The notes under the pieces: generated by a model
Told to the model about the DNA's origin: nothing
What the model saw: the letters and a program-made list of their open reading frames with translations, nothing else
Databases searched by the model: none
Translations under genes and position numbers: made by a program
Assembly: GCF_000003195.3 (NCBI RefSeq)
Contig: NC_012870.2
Span: forward strand, 20,576,501 to 20,640,500
Source: Sorghum bicolor
Taxonomy: Eukaryota; Streptophyta; Magnoliopsida; Poales; Poaceae
DNA length: 64,000 nucleotides
Reading direction: 5' to 3'
Part shown: positions 48,554 to 60,783 of the stretch, piece by piece
Numbering within the stretch: the first letter of the stretch is position 1
Layout: each line of letters starts with the position of its first letter

Positions 48554-49606
48554 AGTTGGTTGACATAGCATTCATACTTTGCTAAGGACATGATTAGAAC
48601 ATATAGACATGTTTGCATGACAATAGGCTCATTCATGAAAATCAAAAGGATTTGATGTATGTATGGTACCACTATTGCTTCTATGTTTGATTGATCTAGT
48701 GGTAGCATATGACATGTTTGTGAGCTTGCAAGCCTAGTGTTGAATCTATAATATGAGCTTATGATGTGTAATTCAACATGGTCAAGATAACCCTTATACT
48801 TCATGAGGTGTGAAAAAGCTTGTCCTTGGATCAAACCGAATTACATGTTTTAGGTAAGTAATCTAGATTGAACCATAATTTGACCCTCACATTGATTGAC
48901 TTAATTCTCACTAAAATTTGAACCTTTGTGGTCATTGATGACAAAGGGGGAGAGAAACAAAGATAAAGTCATAAAGGGGGAGAAAAGTGCTTAAGGGGGA
49001 GAAGGGGGAGAAAAGTGCTTAAGGGAGAGAGATAACTTTTGGAAAATTAAACTAAAACTTGAGCACACAAATAGGGGGAGCAAGCTCATGAACCATTTGT
49101 TGCATTTGTATGTGCACTAACATAGTGAGGTGTTGCATTGCAAGTTTAAATATACTACTCTTGTTTGATTGGTGCTTGCTAGATATAAAACTTGAATGAT
49201 GCTTTGAACTCTAGCATAAAGTTTTATTTTCATGTAGTATCTAGACATATAGTGTGATCTCACGAGGTATCTTGAGTTTTTGATGTATGTCTAGCTACAT
49301 TGGTGCTAAGGATGGTATATTGGCAACTCCGATTGGTATCACGCTTCAAAGGTCCATTCTATATACCTTAGCATCATTTTGGTAGTAATAAATCTCCCAA
49401 AACTCTAATTCATGCATATGTGCAAACTTGAACCAAACTCATAGAAGCACATATGTAGGGGGAGCTAGTACTACCAAAACCGAAATTGAAATGTTTGTCC
49501 AACCTTGTCTCATGATTAAAATGCTTTGGACAAGCAATTCAAGTTCATTATGATTTCATTTCATATCTTTGTGATGGTTGTCATCAATTACCAAAAAGGG
49601 GGAGAT
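48554..49606 (+). mobile_element. Sirevirus noncoding 3' region and polypurine tract
   Basis: No coding frame. Repeated purine pieces such as AAAGGGGGAGAAAAGTGCTT (around 48955-49035) and the final tract AAAAAGGGGGAGA (49595-49605) immediately precede the LTR. Confidence 0.75.
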
Positions 49607-50227
49607 TGAAAGCCCAAGTTTGGTTTTGGTAATTAATGACACCAAGTTGCTAATGCTATGTGTTTAAGTGATTTGAGTTAGGCATAGCAACACATGTGAT
49701 GAAGATGCATGGTGGCATGGAAAGGTGGCCACATGATCACAAAGGGATGAAGCATAAAGTGAAGATCATGGTGATAGACGAGGAGCAAAGTTATCAAGGC
49801 AAAGGTATAAACATAGGGTTTTACTTTTGCCGGTCTAAGATGAGTAGAGAAGTGATTGACCAGGTTTAGGATACATAGCCGACTATCAAGAGGGGAAATC
49901 ACGGTTATCTCTCGAATCAAGTGCTACTAGGTCCATATCTTGAGCATATGCATTAGGATCTAGTAAAGTGCTAACTTAACTCCTTTGGTGAAAATGTTTG
50001 TGAAAAGCTAACACACATGCACTTTGGTGGTGGACACTTGTTGGTGTTAGCACATTTGCAAAGGAGGTGGAGTTCCTAGGGTTGAGAGAGGTTTGGGTTC
50101 CTCTCTCCCTCCCGCCGAGCTTGCGAGGCGGGATTCGGCGCTTTTGAGAAAAATAAGTGTATATTTTCTATTGCGCCGGTGGGAAATTTGGAGAAGTCAC
50201 GGGAGTGTTTTCTCAGTGAGAAACACT

Positions 50228-50612
50228 CACCGGACGCTGAGTGCGGAGGCACCGGACGCTGGCCTCAGAGTCCGTTGTGCTTGACCCTGCTAGGGTTAAG
50301 CACCGGACGCACTCTGAGAGCGTCCGATGGTTAGCGTCCGGTGTGAGGGCATTTTGCGACCCTCTCTGTGCATGGGTCCGGTGAGCACCGGACGCTACCG
50401 GTGCTTAGCGTCCGGTGACCCTGCGGTTTGTGGAACTCTCTGCGCATGAGTCCGGTGAGCACCGGACGCATCCGGTGTGGACTTGCAGAGCGTCCGATGA
50501 TCCACAGGTGACCGTTAGGATGTGACACGCGAGATTCAGGAAGGACACGTGGCCAACCCCAGTGCACCGGACGTAGGGGGTCGAGCGTCCGGTGCTCACT
50601 TGGTAGCGTCCG
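50228..50612. repeat. cluster of CACCGGACGC / GCGTCCGGTG motifs
   Basis: About ten copies in both orientations upstream of the LTR TATA box, sometimes a few bases apart and facing each other (for example near 50385-50415 and 50563-50600). Confidence 0.8.
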
Positions 50613-50668
50613 GTGCCCCCGTTTTCAGCCTAGTGAAAGTGGCCAACGTCTAGTTTCTTTGAGGGGCT

Positions 50669-50676
50669 TATAAATA
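50669..50676 (+). promoter_or_regulatory. TATA box of the Sirevirus LTR
   Basis: TATAAATA in GGGGCTTATAAATAGAAGG, about 60 bases downstream of the motif cluster. Confidence 0.65.
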
Positions 50677-51545
50677 GAAGGTGGCCGGCTTTGGGAGGCT
50701 CTCTCTTGCACATTTGATTACTTGAGACACACATTGAGCTAGAGAACACTCCCTCCACTCATCTCCTTGCTTGATTGCTCATCCTAGTGAGATTGAGTGA
50801 GATTCAAGTGCATTGCTTTGAGAGTTGCATTTAGTGGCACTTGATTCTTGAGTTTGCTGCGGATTTCTTGTTACTCTTGGGTGTTTCCCGACGCCCTAGA
50901 CGGCTTGGAGCAGCGGTGGTGTTGAGCTCGTAATTGGAGATTGTTTTGAGCCTCACCAAGTGACTTGTGAGGGGTTCTTGAGCCTTCCCCGCGGGAGATC
51001 GCAATTGGCTACTCTAGTGGATTGCTCGTGGCTTGGAGGATCCCCATCTTGTGAGTGGATGTGCGGCACCCGCTGAGGGTTTGGCTTTGGATTGCCAATT
51101 AGCTCGTGATCCATCAAGTGGGTGTATCGCCACAACGAGGAGTAGCTTGCCGGGAAGCAAGTGAACCTCGGTAAAAAATCTTGTGTCATCTCTTGCCGAG
51201 GTTTCTCTTGTGATTGTGCACATGATTGATTGGATATATTTCTACTCTACAACGTCGGTATAACAATCACTCCCCTCTCCTTTACCTTTGTGTATACCTT
51301 GATAGTTGTGTAGCTTGTTTAGCTTAGCTTTCTTGTTTAGGAGTGTAGAAAGCTTCTAGTTGTGCTTTCTTGTTGTAACTAGTGTTTAGCTTTCTTGCTA
51401 GACTTGTGTAGGTGGCTTGCATAGTTTAGTTGTGCTAGTGCTAGAATAGCTTCGCCTTTTGTTTTACTAATCAACTTGTCTAGTTGAAGTTTGTAGAATT
51501 TTTAAATAGGCTATTCACCCCCTCTAGCCATTTGGACCTTACAAG

Positions 51546-51558
51546 TGGTATCGGAGCC
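51546..51558 (+). other. primer-binding site of the Sirevirus
   Basis: TGGTATCGGAGCC, one mismatch from the complement of the initiator tRNA-Met 3' end (TGGTATCAGAGC style), two bases after the LTR. Confidence 0.85.
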
Positions 51559-51600
51559 GAGGCACTGTTTATTTGAGGCTTAACAACCTACGGTGAAGAA

Positions 51601-53640
51601 ATGGCTCTTAGTTTGCATATCAACAACACGAAGAAGGCACCTTACTTTGATGGCACCAATTATGCTTATTGGAAGGTCAAGATGACCGCACATCTCAAGT
51701 CAATCAATAGAGAGGTTTGGAAGGTGACCGAAACAAAGTTTGAGGTTGCAAATGAGAATGCACCAACACCGGTTGAAGAAAAGAAGCTTCAATGCAATGA
51801 CATTGCAATTAGTGCTCTTCATGAAGCTCTTGATGACAAGACCTTTGAGCAAATCAAGAACATTGAGGTTGCTCATGATGCATGGGCAAAATTAGAAGAA
51901 ACATTTGAAGGCACCAAAGGTACTAAGACCGCCAAAGCTTACATCCTCCAAGAGAAGTTCTCAAGCTTCAAGATGCAAGAAGATGAAAGTGTGCTGGAGA
52001 TGTTTCATCGGTTGCAAGTCATTGTGAATGAGCTTAAGGCACTTGGGGAAGAAGTGAAGGATAGTCAATTCTCTATGAAGTTCTTGAGAAGCTTGCCCAA
52101 GAGATTTGACACATTGATCACCGTGCTAGTCAAGACAACTCTTAGTGAATCAACTCCCCAACAAGTCTTTCAAGAGGTGATGACCGATGATGCCTATAGA
52201 GAAGATGATGAAAAGGATGAGTTGATCAAGAAGAAGAAGAAGGATGGTGAGAAGAAAGATGATGAGAAGAAGAAAAGTGTGGCATTCAAGGCCACCACAT
52301 CCAAGGGCAAAGCCAAGCAAGAATCATCAAGTGAAGAAGAAGCAAGCTCTTGTGATAATGATGAAGATGAGGAGATGGCTCTTCTTGTCAAAAGATTTGG
52401 AAAGTTTATGAAGAAGAAGGGCTGTCGGGCAAGAAGGAAGAAAAGCTCCTCCAAGAAAAATGACCATTCCATGAGGTGCTTTAGATGCCATAGCAAGGAT
52501 CATCTCATCGCCAAATGTCCTTATGATAGTGATGATGAAGATGCTATCAAGAAGGAGAGAAAGAAGCAAAAGAAGAAGCAAGAAAAGAAGGAAGGCTCAA
52601 ACAAGAAGAAGGGTGATGCACATGTTGCAACTTGGGATAGTGATGACTCCTCAAGTGATGATGAGAGCACCAAAAACAAGGCGCATGCTAGCATTGCAAT
52701 TCAAGAAAAGAGCTCCATCTTCTACACTCCATCATGCTTCATGGCTAAAGCCACTAAGGTATCATCCGATGATGAGAGTGATCATGATAGTGATAGTGAT
52801 GATGATGAACCAACTAAAGATGAACTGATCACTATGCTAGAAGATTGCACTCATCACTATAAAGAAACTAGAAAGGAGTGCAAGGCCTTGCTTAAGGATA
52901 AGAAAACCCTTGAGCCAGAACTTGATGAGCTTAGAGCATCTTATGAGAGTCTAAAGGAAGACCATAAGAAGCTTCAAAAGGCTCACACTAAGCTTGAAGA
53001 AGCTCATTCCTCTCTAGTTAACAAATGTGAAAATGAGCCAACTAAAATTGAGAAAGCAAAACCTTGCAACATAGGCATAACATGTGATATCTTGAGTAAG
53101 CCTATTGTTATTGCTTCTACTAACCCTTCATGTAGCACATCTACATCATCCTCATCTAGTAGTGATGGTTTCACTTGTGACACCACACTAAAAGTTGAGA
53201 ATGAAATTCTCAAGAGGGAGGTGAAAGAGCTCAATCACACCTTAGCCAAGGCTTATGGTGGTGAGGACTGATTGCTTATGTGCTTGGGTAGCCAAAGAGA
53301 TTCTCTCTACAAAGAGGGATTAGGCTATAACCCCAAGAAAGGCAAGGCCGCCTTTGCTCCTCACAAGACTAGTTTTGTGAAGAACAATGGTCGGTATTGC
53401 AAAGCTTGCAAGCAAGTTGGTCATCTAGAGCAACAATGCATGAACAAGAAACCCAAAGCTTATGTATCCTTAATTAAGCTTAATTTTTTCTATGTGCTTA
53501 CCAAGGATACAAAAGGTGTTCATGCTAAGTTCATTGGTGCACCATGGATGGGCTCAAAGAAGAAAGCCATTTGGGTACCAAAGAGCTTAGTTGCTAACCT
53601 TGGAGGACCCAATCAAGTTTGGGTACCTAAAAAGAATTGA
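51601..53640 (+). pseudogene. Sirevirus gag
   Basis: Starts ATGGCTCTTAG after the primer site. The capsid-type domain is at about residues 10-200 (YFDGTNYAYWKVKM, AWAKLEETFEG, LRSLPKRFDTLIT). Lysine-rich and acidic low-complexity stretches and two CCHC knuckles follow (CFRCHSKDHLIAKC near 52480; CKACKQVGHLEQQC near 53400). A coiled-coil-like region lies between them. An in-frame TGA at 53269-53271 splits the frame; the inverted copy does not have it. The gag end VWVPKKN and its stop at 53638 are shared by both copies. Confidence 0.92.
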
Positions 53641-53653
53641 TCTTGTCTTGTAG

Positions 53654-54916
53654 GTCAATTACAGAGCCGGAGGAAGGCATTGTGTGCTTGATAGTGGGTG
53701 CACTCAACATATGACCGGAGAGTCTTGTATGTTCAAATCAATTGATACAAATCAAAATGGTGGCTTTGACTCTATCACTTTCGGCAATAACAAGAAAGGC
53801 AAGGTCAAGGGGCTTGGTAAAATTGCTATCTCAAATGACATGAGCATATCAAATGTGTTGCTAGTTGAGAGCCTAGATTTCAATCTCTTGTCAATTGCAC
53901 AACTTTGTGACCTTGGGTTCAAGTGCATCTTTGGAAGTGATGATGTTGAGGTTGTTAGTGTTGATGGATCAAACTTGATATTCAAAGGATTTAGGCATGG
54001 TAGCTTATACTTGGTTGATTTCAATGATAGTGACACTCAATTGACATTGTGCCTAATTAGCAAATCAAGTTTGGGTTGGTTGTGGCATAGAAGGCTTGGT
54101 CATGTTGGAATGAAACAATTGAACAAACTATTGAGGCATGACTTAGTTAGAGGCTTGAAGGATGTCACCTTTGAGAAGGATAAACCATGTAGTGCTTGTG
54201 AAGCCGGAAAGCAAGTTGGAAATGCACATCCTAAGAAAAGTGAAATGAGCACATCAAAGGCATTTGAGCTATTGCACATGGATTTATTTGGGCCAACAAC
54301 ATACACTAGCATTGGTGGCAACAAGTATGGCTTTATGATAGTTGATGACTACACTAGATACACTTGGGTGTTCTTCCTCTATGACAAGAGTGATGTTTGT
54401 GATCTATTCAAGTCTTTTGTCAAGAGGGTGCAAAATGAGTTTGAAACCACTATCAAGAAGATTAGAAGTGACAATGGTAGTGAATTCAAGAACACAAGAA
54501 TTGAGGAATTGTGTGATGATCTTGGCATTGGACATCAATTCTCTCCAACATACACTCCTCAATCCAATGGTGTAGTTGAAAGGAAGAATAGAACCTTGAT
54601 TGATATGGCTAGATCAATGCTTAGTGAATACAATGTTAGCCATTCATTTTGGAATGAAGCTATCAACACGGCTTGCAATTGTAGCAACCGTCTCTATTGC
54701 CATGGGAAGCTTGGGAAGACACCATATGAGCTATTGAATGGAAGAAAGCCCAACATTGCATACTTTAGAGTGTTTGGATGCAAATGCTACATTCTCAAGA
54801 AAGGCACTAGATTGAGCAAGTTTGAGAAGAAATGTGATGAAGGGTTCTTACTTGGTTATTCCACCACAAGCAAGGCATATAGAGTTTGGAACTTGACAAG
54901 TGTCACATTGGAATAA
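53654..54916 (+). pseudogene. Sirevirus protease and integrase
   Basis: The frame is shifted by one relative to gag. Protease active site in VLDSGCTQHMTG at 53684. The GAG-pre-integrase zinc region has HRRLGHVG and CSACEAGK. The integrase core has MDLFGPTTYTS (first Asp), IRSDNGSEFK (second Asp) and SNGVVERKNRT (Glu). A TAA at 54914-54916 breaks the link to RT. Confidence 0.92.
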
Positions 54917-56160
54917 GTCCATGATGTTGAGTTTGATGAAACCGAGGGATCTCAAAATGAAGCTCAAAATCTTGATGATGTGAGGGGAGATCAATTGGCA
55001 AATGCAATGAAGAACATGAATGTAGGTGACATAATGCCAAAGCAAGTTGATGATGATAGTGATATTCACATGATCAATCAAGAAGTGCAAATTGATGCAA
55101 ATCAAGCAAGTACTAGTGGCTCTCATGATGATGATCAAGATCAAAATCAATCTAGTGGAAGCAATCAACTCCCAATACTCCAACCTACTAGCATAGCAAG
55201 GGATCATCCATTGGATCAAGTCATTGGAGGTATTCAAAGTGGTGTGCAAACAAGATCAAGGCTAGCATCCTTTTGTGTGCACTATTCATTTGTCTCATTT
55301 GAGGAACCAAAGAAGATAGAAGATGCATTGAAAGATTCCGATTGGGTAAATGCCATGCATGAAGAATTGAACAACTTCACAAGAAATCAAGTGTGGGAGC
55401 TTGTTGAGAGGCCAAAGAACTACAATGTGATTGGTACCAAGTGGGTCTTTAGAAACAAGCAAGATCAAGATGGTGTAGTTGTGAGAAACAAAGCAAGAAT
55501 AGTAGCACAAGGCTACACTCAAGTGGAAGGTCTTGACTTTGGAGAAACATATGCACCGGTTGCAAGATTGGAGGCAATTAGAATATTATTAGCCTATGCA
55601 TGTGCCCACAACATCAAGCTCTATCAAATGGATGTGAAGAGTGCATTTCTCAATGGATACATCAATGAGTTGGTTTATGTTGAACAACCTCCCGGTTTTG
55701 AAGATGACAAGAAACCCAACCATGTTTACAAGCTCAAGAAGGCATTGTATGGTTTGAAGCAAGCACCTAGAGCATGGTATGAGAGATTGAGAGATTTCCT
55801 TCTCGCTAAAGGGTTCAAGATGGGAAAGGTTGACACTACCCTCTTCACCAAGAAACTAGGCAATGACTTGTTTGTGTTGCAAATCTATGTTGATGATATC
55901 ATCTTTGGATCAACCAATCAAGATTTTTGTGAAGAGTTTGGAAGAATGATGGCAAATGAGTTTGAGATGTCCATGATTGGAGAGCTTAGTTACTTCCTTG
56001 GACTTCAAATCAAGCAAATGAAAGATGGCACCTTGGTAAGTCAAGGCAAGTACATCAAGGACATGATCAAGAAGTTTGGGTTGCAAGAAGCTAAACCAAT
56101 GAGCACACCTATGGGCACAAATGATCAATTAGGTAGTGATGCAAGTGGCAACATGGTAGA
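54917..56160 (+). pseudogene. Sirevirus reverse transcriptase, cut by an assembly gap
   Basis: Begins with an acidic linker. RT blocks follow: [54 protein letters not shown] and the catalytic YVDDIIFGS (YVDD at 55886-55897). It runs into the N gap at 56161 after GSDASGNMV. RNase H and the 3' LTR are not visible. No stop is seen between 54980 and 56160. Confidence 0.92.
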
Positions 56161-57160
56161 NNNNNNNNNNNNNNNNNNNNNNNNNNNNNNNNNNNNNNNN
56201 NNNNNNNNNNNNNNNNNNNNNNNNNNNNNNNNNNNNNNNNNNNNNNNNNNNNNNNNNNNNNNNNNNNNNNNNNNNNNNNNNNNNNNNNNNNNNNNNNNNN
56301 NNNNNNNNNNNNNNNNNNNNNNNNNNNNNNNNNNNNNNNNNNNNNNNNNNNNNNNNNNNNNNNNNNNNNNNNNNNNNNNNNNNNNNNNNNNNNNNNNNNN
56401 NNNNNNNNNNNNNNNNNNNNNNNNNNNNNNNNNNNNNNNNNNNNNNNNNNNNNNNNNNNNNNNNNNNNNNNNNNNNNNNNNNNNNNNNNNNNNNNNNNNN
56501 NNNNNNNNNNNNNNNNNNNNNNNNNNNNNNNNNNNNNNNNNNNNNNNNNNNNNNNNNNNNNNNNNNNNNNNNNNNNNNNNNNNNNNNNNNNNNNNNNNNN
56601 NNNNNNNNNNNNNNNNNNNNNNNNNNNNNNNNNNNNNNNNNNNNNNNNNNNNNNNNNNNNNNNNNNNNNNNNNNNNNNNNNNNNNNNNNNNNNNNNNNNN
56701 NNNNNNNNNNNNNNNNNNNNNNNNNNNNNNNNNNNNNNNNNNNNNNNNNNNNNNNNNNNNNNNNNNNNNNNNNNNNNNNNNNNNNNNNNNNNNNNNNNNN
56801 NNNNNNNNNNNNNNNNNNNNNNNNNNNNNNNNNNNNNNNNNNNNNNNNNNNNNNNNNNNNNNNNNNNNNNNNNNNNNNNNNNNNNNNNNNNNNNNNNNNN
56901 NNNNNNNNNNNNNNNNNNNNNNNNNNNNNNNNNNNNNNNNNNNNNNNNNNNNNNNNNNNNNNNNNNNNNNNNNNNNNNNNNNNNNNNNNNNNNNNNNNNN
57001 NNNNNNNNNNNNNNNNNNNNNNNNNNNNNNNNNNNNNNNNNNNNNNNNNNNNNNNNNNNNNNNNNNNNNNNNNNNNNNNNNNNNNNNNNNNNNNNNNNNN
57101 NNNNNNNNNNNNNNNNNNNNNNNNNNNNNNNNNNNNNNNNNNNNNNNNNNNNNNNNNNNN
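56161..57160. other. assembly gap of exactly 1,000 N
   Basis: A round-number run of N, flanked by two copies of one element facing each other with their 3' sides towards the gap. Its true length is unknown. Any open frame across it is an artefact. Confidence 0.98.
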
Positions 57161-58588
57161 ATTTTGTGTCATCTTGATTGCACTCTCATTGTCACATAGC
57201 AAAGGCACATTCTTGAATTTGATTCCAAAGTCATTCAAGGTAGCTTTCATCCAAAGCAGTTGTGCACAACAACTACCGGCACTAATGTATTCAGCCTCGG
57301 CGGTTGATAGTGCAACACTATTTTGTTTCTTTGATGACCATGAAACTAGAGACCTTCCTAGCAATTGACAAGTGCCACTTGTGCTCATTCTATCAATCTT
57401 GCATCCACCATAGTCGGAGTCCGAATATCCAATCAACTCAAAGTTAGACCCCTTAGGATACCATAGTCTAGCATCATGAGTGCCCTTGAGATACCTTAAT
57501 ATTCTTTTGGTTGCCTTCAAGTGACTCACTCTAGGTGAAGCTTGGTATCTTGCACATTTGCACACACTAAACATTACATCCGGCCTTGATGCGGTGACAT
57601 AGAGCAAACTTCCAATCATGGACCAATATAGCTTTTGGTCTACCATGTTGCCACTTGCATCACTACCTAGTTGATCATTTGTGCCCATAGGTGTGCTCAT
57701 TGGTTTAGCTTCTTGCAACCCAAACTTCTTGATCATGTCCTTGATGTACTTTCCTTGACTCACAAAAGTGCCATCCTTCATTTGCTTGATTTGAAGTCCA
57801 AGGAAGTAACTAAGCTCTCCAATCATTGACATGTCAAACTCATTTGCCATCATTCTTACAAACTCTTCACAAAAGTCTTGATTGGTTGATCCAAAGATGA
57901 TATCATCAACATAGATTTGCAACACAAACAAGTCATTGCCTAGCTTCTTGGTGAAGAGGGTAGTGTCAACCTTTCCCATCTTGAACCCTTTAGAGAGAAG
58001 GAAATCTCTCAATCTCTCATACCATGCTCTAGGTGCTTGCTTCAAACCATACAATGCCTTCTTGAGCTTCTAAACATGGTTGGGTTTCTTGTCATCTTCA
58101 AAACCAGGAGGTTGTTCAACATAAACCAACTCATTGATGTATCCATTGAGAAATGCACTCTTCACATCCATTTGATAGAGCTTGATGTTGTGGGCACAAG
58201 CATAGGCTAATAATATTCTAATTGCCTCCAATCTTGCAACCGGTGCATATGTCTCTCCAAAGTCAAGACCTTCAACTTGAGTGTAGCCTTGTGCTACTAA
58301 TCTTGCTTTGTTTCTCACAACTACACCATCTTGATCTTGCTTGTTTCTAAAGACCCACTTGGTACCAATCACATTGTAGTTCTTTGGCCTCTCAACAAGC
58401 TCCCACACTTGATTTCTTGTGAAGTTGTTCAATTCTTCATGCATGGCATTTACCCAATCGAAATCCTTCAATGAATCTTCTATCTTCTTTGGTTCCTCAA
58501 ATGAGACAAATGAGTAGTGCTCACAAAAAGATGCTAGCCTTGATTTTGTTTGTACACCACTTTGAATACCACCAATGACTTGATCCAA
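57161..58588 (-). pseudogene. Sirevirus reverse transcriptase and RNase H
   Basis: RT from about 58588 with [18 protein letters not shown] stop at 58070-58072 breaks the frame, then RT continues with the catalytic YVDD at 57913-57902. RNase H follows with YSDSDYGGCKIDRMST, VALSTAEAEYISAGS and LLCDNESAIKMTQN before the gap at 57160. Confidence 0.9.
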
Positions 58589-58660
58589 TGGATGATCTCT
58601 TGCTATGCTTGTAGGTTGGAGTATTGGGAGTTGATTGCTTCCACTTGCTTGATTTTGATT

Positions 58661-59453
58661 TTAATCATCATCATGAGAGCCACTAGTACTAGCTTGATTT
58701 GTATCAATTTGCACTTCTTGATTGATTATTTGAATCTCATTATCATCATCTATTTGCCTTAGCCTTATGTCACCAACATCCATGTTCTTCATTGCATTTG
58801 CCAACTGATCTCCTCTCATATCATCAAGATTTTGAGCTTCACTTTGAGATCCCTCGGTTTCATCAAACTCAACATCATGAACTTCTTCTAATTGCCACCT
58901 GTCAAGTTCCAAACTCTATATGCCTTGCTTGTGGTGGAATAACCAAGTAAGAACCCTTCATCACATTTCTTCTCAAATTTGCTCAATCTAGTGCCTTTCT
59001 TGAGAATGTAGCATTTGCAACCAAACACTCTAAAGTATGCAATGTTGGGTTTTCTTCCATTCAATAGCTCATATGGTGTCTTCCCAAGCTTCCCATGACA
59101 ATAGAGACGGTTGCTACAATAGCAAGCCGTGTTGATAGCTTCACTCCAAAATGAATGGCTAACATTGTATTCACTAAGCATTGATCTAGCCATATCAATC
59201 AAGGTTCTATTCTTCCTTTCAACTACACCATTGGATTGAGGAGTGTATGTTGGAGAGAATTGATGTCCAATGCCAAGATCATCACACAATTCCTCAATTC
59301 TTGTGTTCTTGAATTCACTACCATTATCACTTCTAATCTTCTTGATAGTGGTTTAAAACTCATTTTGCACCCTCTTGACAAAAGACTTGAATAGATCACA
59401 AACATCACTTTTGTCATAGAGGAAGAACACCCAAGTGTATCTAGTGTAGTCAT
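58661..59453 (-). pseudogene. Sirevirus integrase C-terminal part and linker
   Basis: Integrase core with SNGVVERKNRT and the C-terminal YRVWNLT block (59289-58888), followed by the acidic linker (58912-58661). A stop at 59355-59353 lies before the second catalytic Asp region, and frames are broken at 58888 and near 58660. The N-terminal part lies on the other side of the solo LTR, from 60784. Confidence 0.82.
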
Positions 59454-60783
59454 TGTTGGGTATTTTAAACGCAAACAGAAAAATCCGCAAGCGCACGGAT
59501 ACCGATGTAGCTTTCACCCGGGAGTATTCCAGAGTATCGATTTTCCACAGGGAACGTGAGTGTACTAATTAAGATCCAAGATCGCCCAAGAATAACTATA
59601 TGATTATTTTTGGTGGGAAGAGAGGAAGTTTCCTGAGAGTTCTCTAGTTAATCTAAGAATCAAGAATTACTTCAAGATTATCTATTTCGGGACATCAGAG
59701 CACTAACCACAGAAAGAGATGAGAAGGGGGCTAGGAAGGTCTGACTACGGTCCTACAAACACCGATCCGAACGAGGTGGAATACGTCGACCGTTAGGGCT
59801 GTCACTACCCTAAGGCTACCACAACAATCCGCAGGATTGGGTGCAATTCCAGGTAATTGCAAGACTAAACACCACGTCTAATCTATTAATTACTACTCTA
59901 ATGTTGCAAAGATTAGAGCACTTGATGCAAGCAGGAATCCAATAAATAACTTGAATGTAAATAAAAGTAATTAAAGAACTCAGGATTATGAATTGAAGAA
60001 CCTAGAGAACGATGAAGAACGAACCAGTTGCTGCAAAAGTACAATGTTGAGGAAGATCCGACAGATCCGGCTCCTCCTCCTCCGCTCTCCTCTTCTCTCT
60101 CCCTATTTTCTAGATTACAACTAGAACTAACTAGAACTAGAACTAGAGGAACTAGAACTAGAACTAGATGAACTAGAACTAGATCTAGATGAACTAGAGG
60201 TAGAACTAGAAGAACTAGAGGGATCCTCTCTACTTGGATGAAGAATTGAAACCCTAACTTTGATTCTGTAGAAGAGGTATGCCTCCAGGGGCTGGTGGGG
60301 GTCTGCTTATATAGTCCAGGAAGAGTAGCCCCCAAGAAATCTAGGAAGAGTAGCTCCCAAGGAATTTCCACGTTATTCTCCACCATCCGATCAAACCGAC
60401 CTTCATCGTGTGATTTTCCTCGATCCTTAGAGTCGGTTGGGCATAATCCCCGAGACTCGTGCTGATTGGCCAGCAGAGGAGGGCGGGCGCCCAGGGGGGT
60501 AGGGCGGGCGCCCTGCCTCCGGGCCCGCTCGGCCTCCCGTTCGTTCCCGTGGCTTCTGGAGTCTTCTAGATGATAGAAAATTGCACGGCACGTTAATATC
60601 TCTATGTAAACCCGACGTGTGGGCCTTTCCTCCATATTTCCTGATAACCCCCTGCAGAAATAGACAAACACCAAAACTCGTGGAATTCTGTCAGATAAAA
60701 CCCTAAGTCTAGGTGTTGACTGCATATAAGTCCTTTTCCATGATTAGTTGACGGTTAAATGTGAGCATTAAGGACCGTCAACA
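59454..60783 (-). mobile_element. solo LTR of the Athila-like family (1,330 bp)
   Basis: Starts TGTTGGGTATTTTAAACGC and ends GACCGTCAACA on plus. The perfect 5-bp duplication GTCAT lies at 59449-59453 and 60784-60788, so this is a clean insertion that later lost its interior. It matches 41249-42496 in reverse and has an expanded hexamer array (about 60118-60215). The minus-strand frame 59913-60725 is LTR sequence, not a gene. Confidence 0.92.

Larger units (their letters stand above)
49607..51543 (+). repeat. Sirevirus LTR (1,937 bp)
   Basis: Begins TGAAAGCCCAAGTTTGG after a polypurine tract and ends TTTGGACCTTACA before a primer-binding site. It therefore serves as the 3' LTR of the fragment on its left and the 5' LTR of the gag-pol on its right. 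It carries the CACCGGACGC cluster (50228-50612) and a TATA box. Confidence 0.9.

Noticed and set aside
54980..57199. 739-codon frame across the N gap on the plus strand
   Set aside because: About 330 codons are N and the tail belongs to the inverted copy. Only the RT part up to 56160 is real sequence.
56129..58054. 641-codon frame across the N gap on the minus strand
   Set aside because: Same gap artefact. Only the RT/RNase H part from 58054 to 57161 is supported.
59913..60725. 270-codon minus-strand frame
   Set aside because: It lies wholly inside a solo LTR, includes translated hexamer repeats, and its relative at 41334-42036 is broken.
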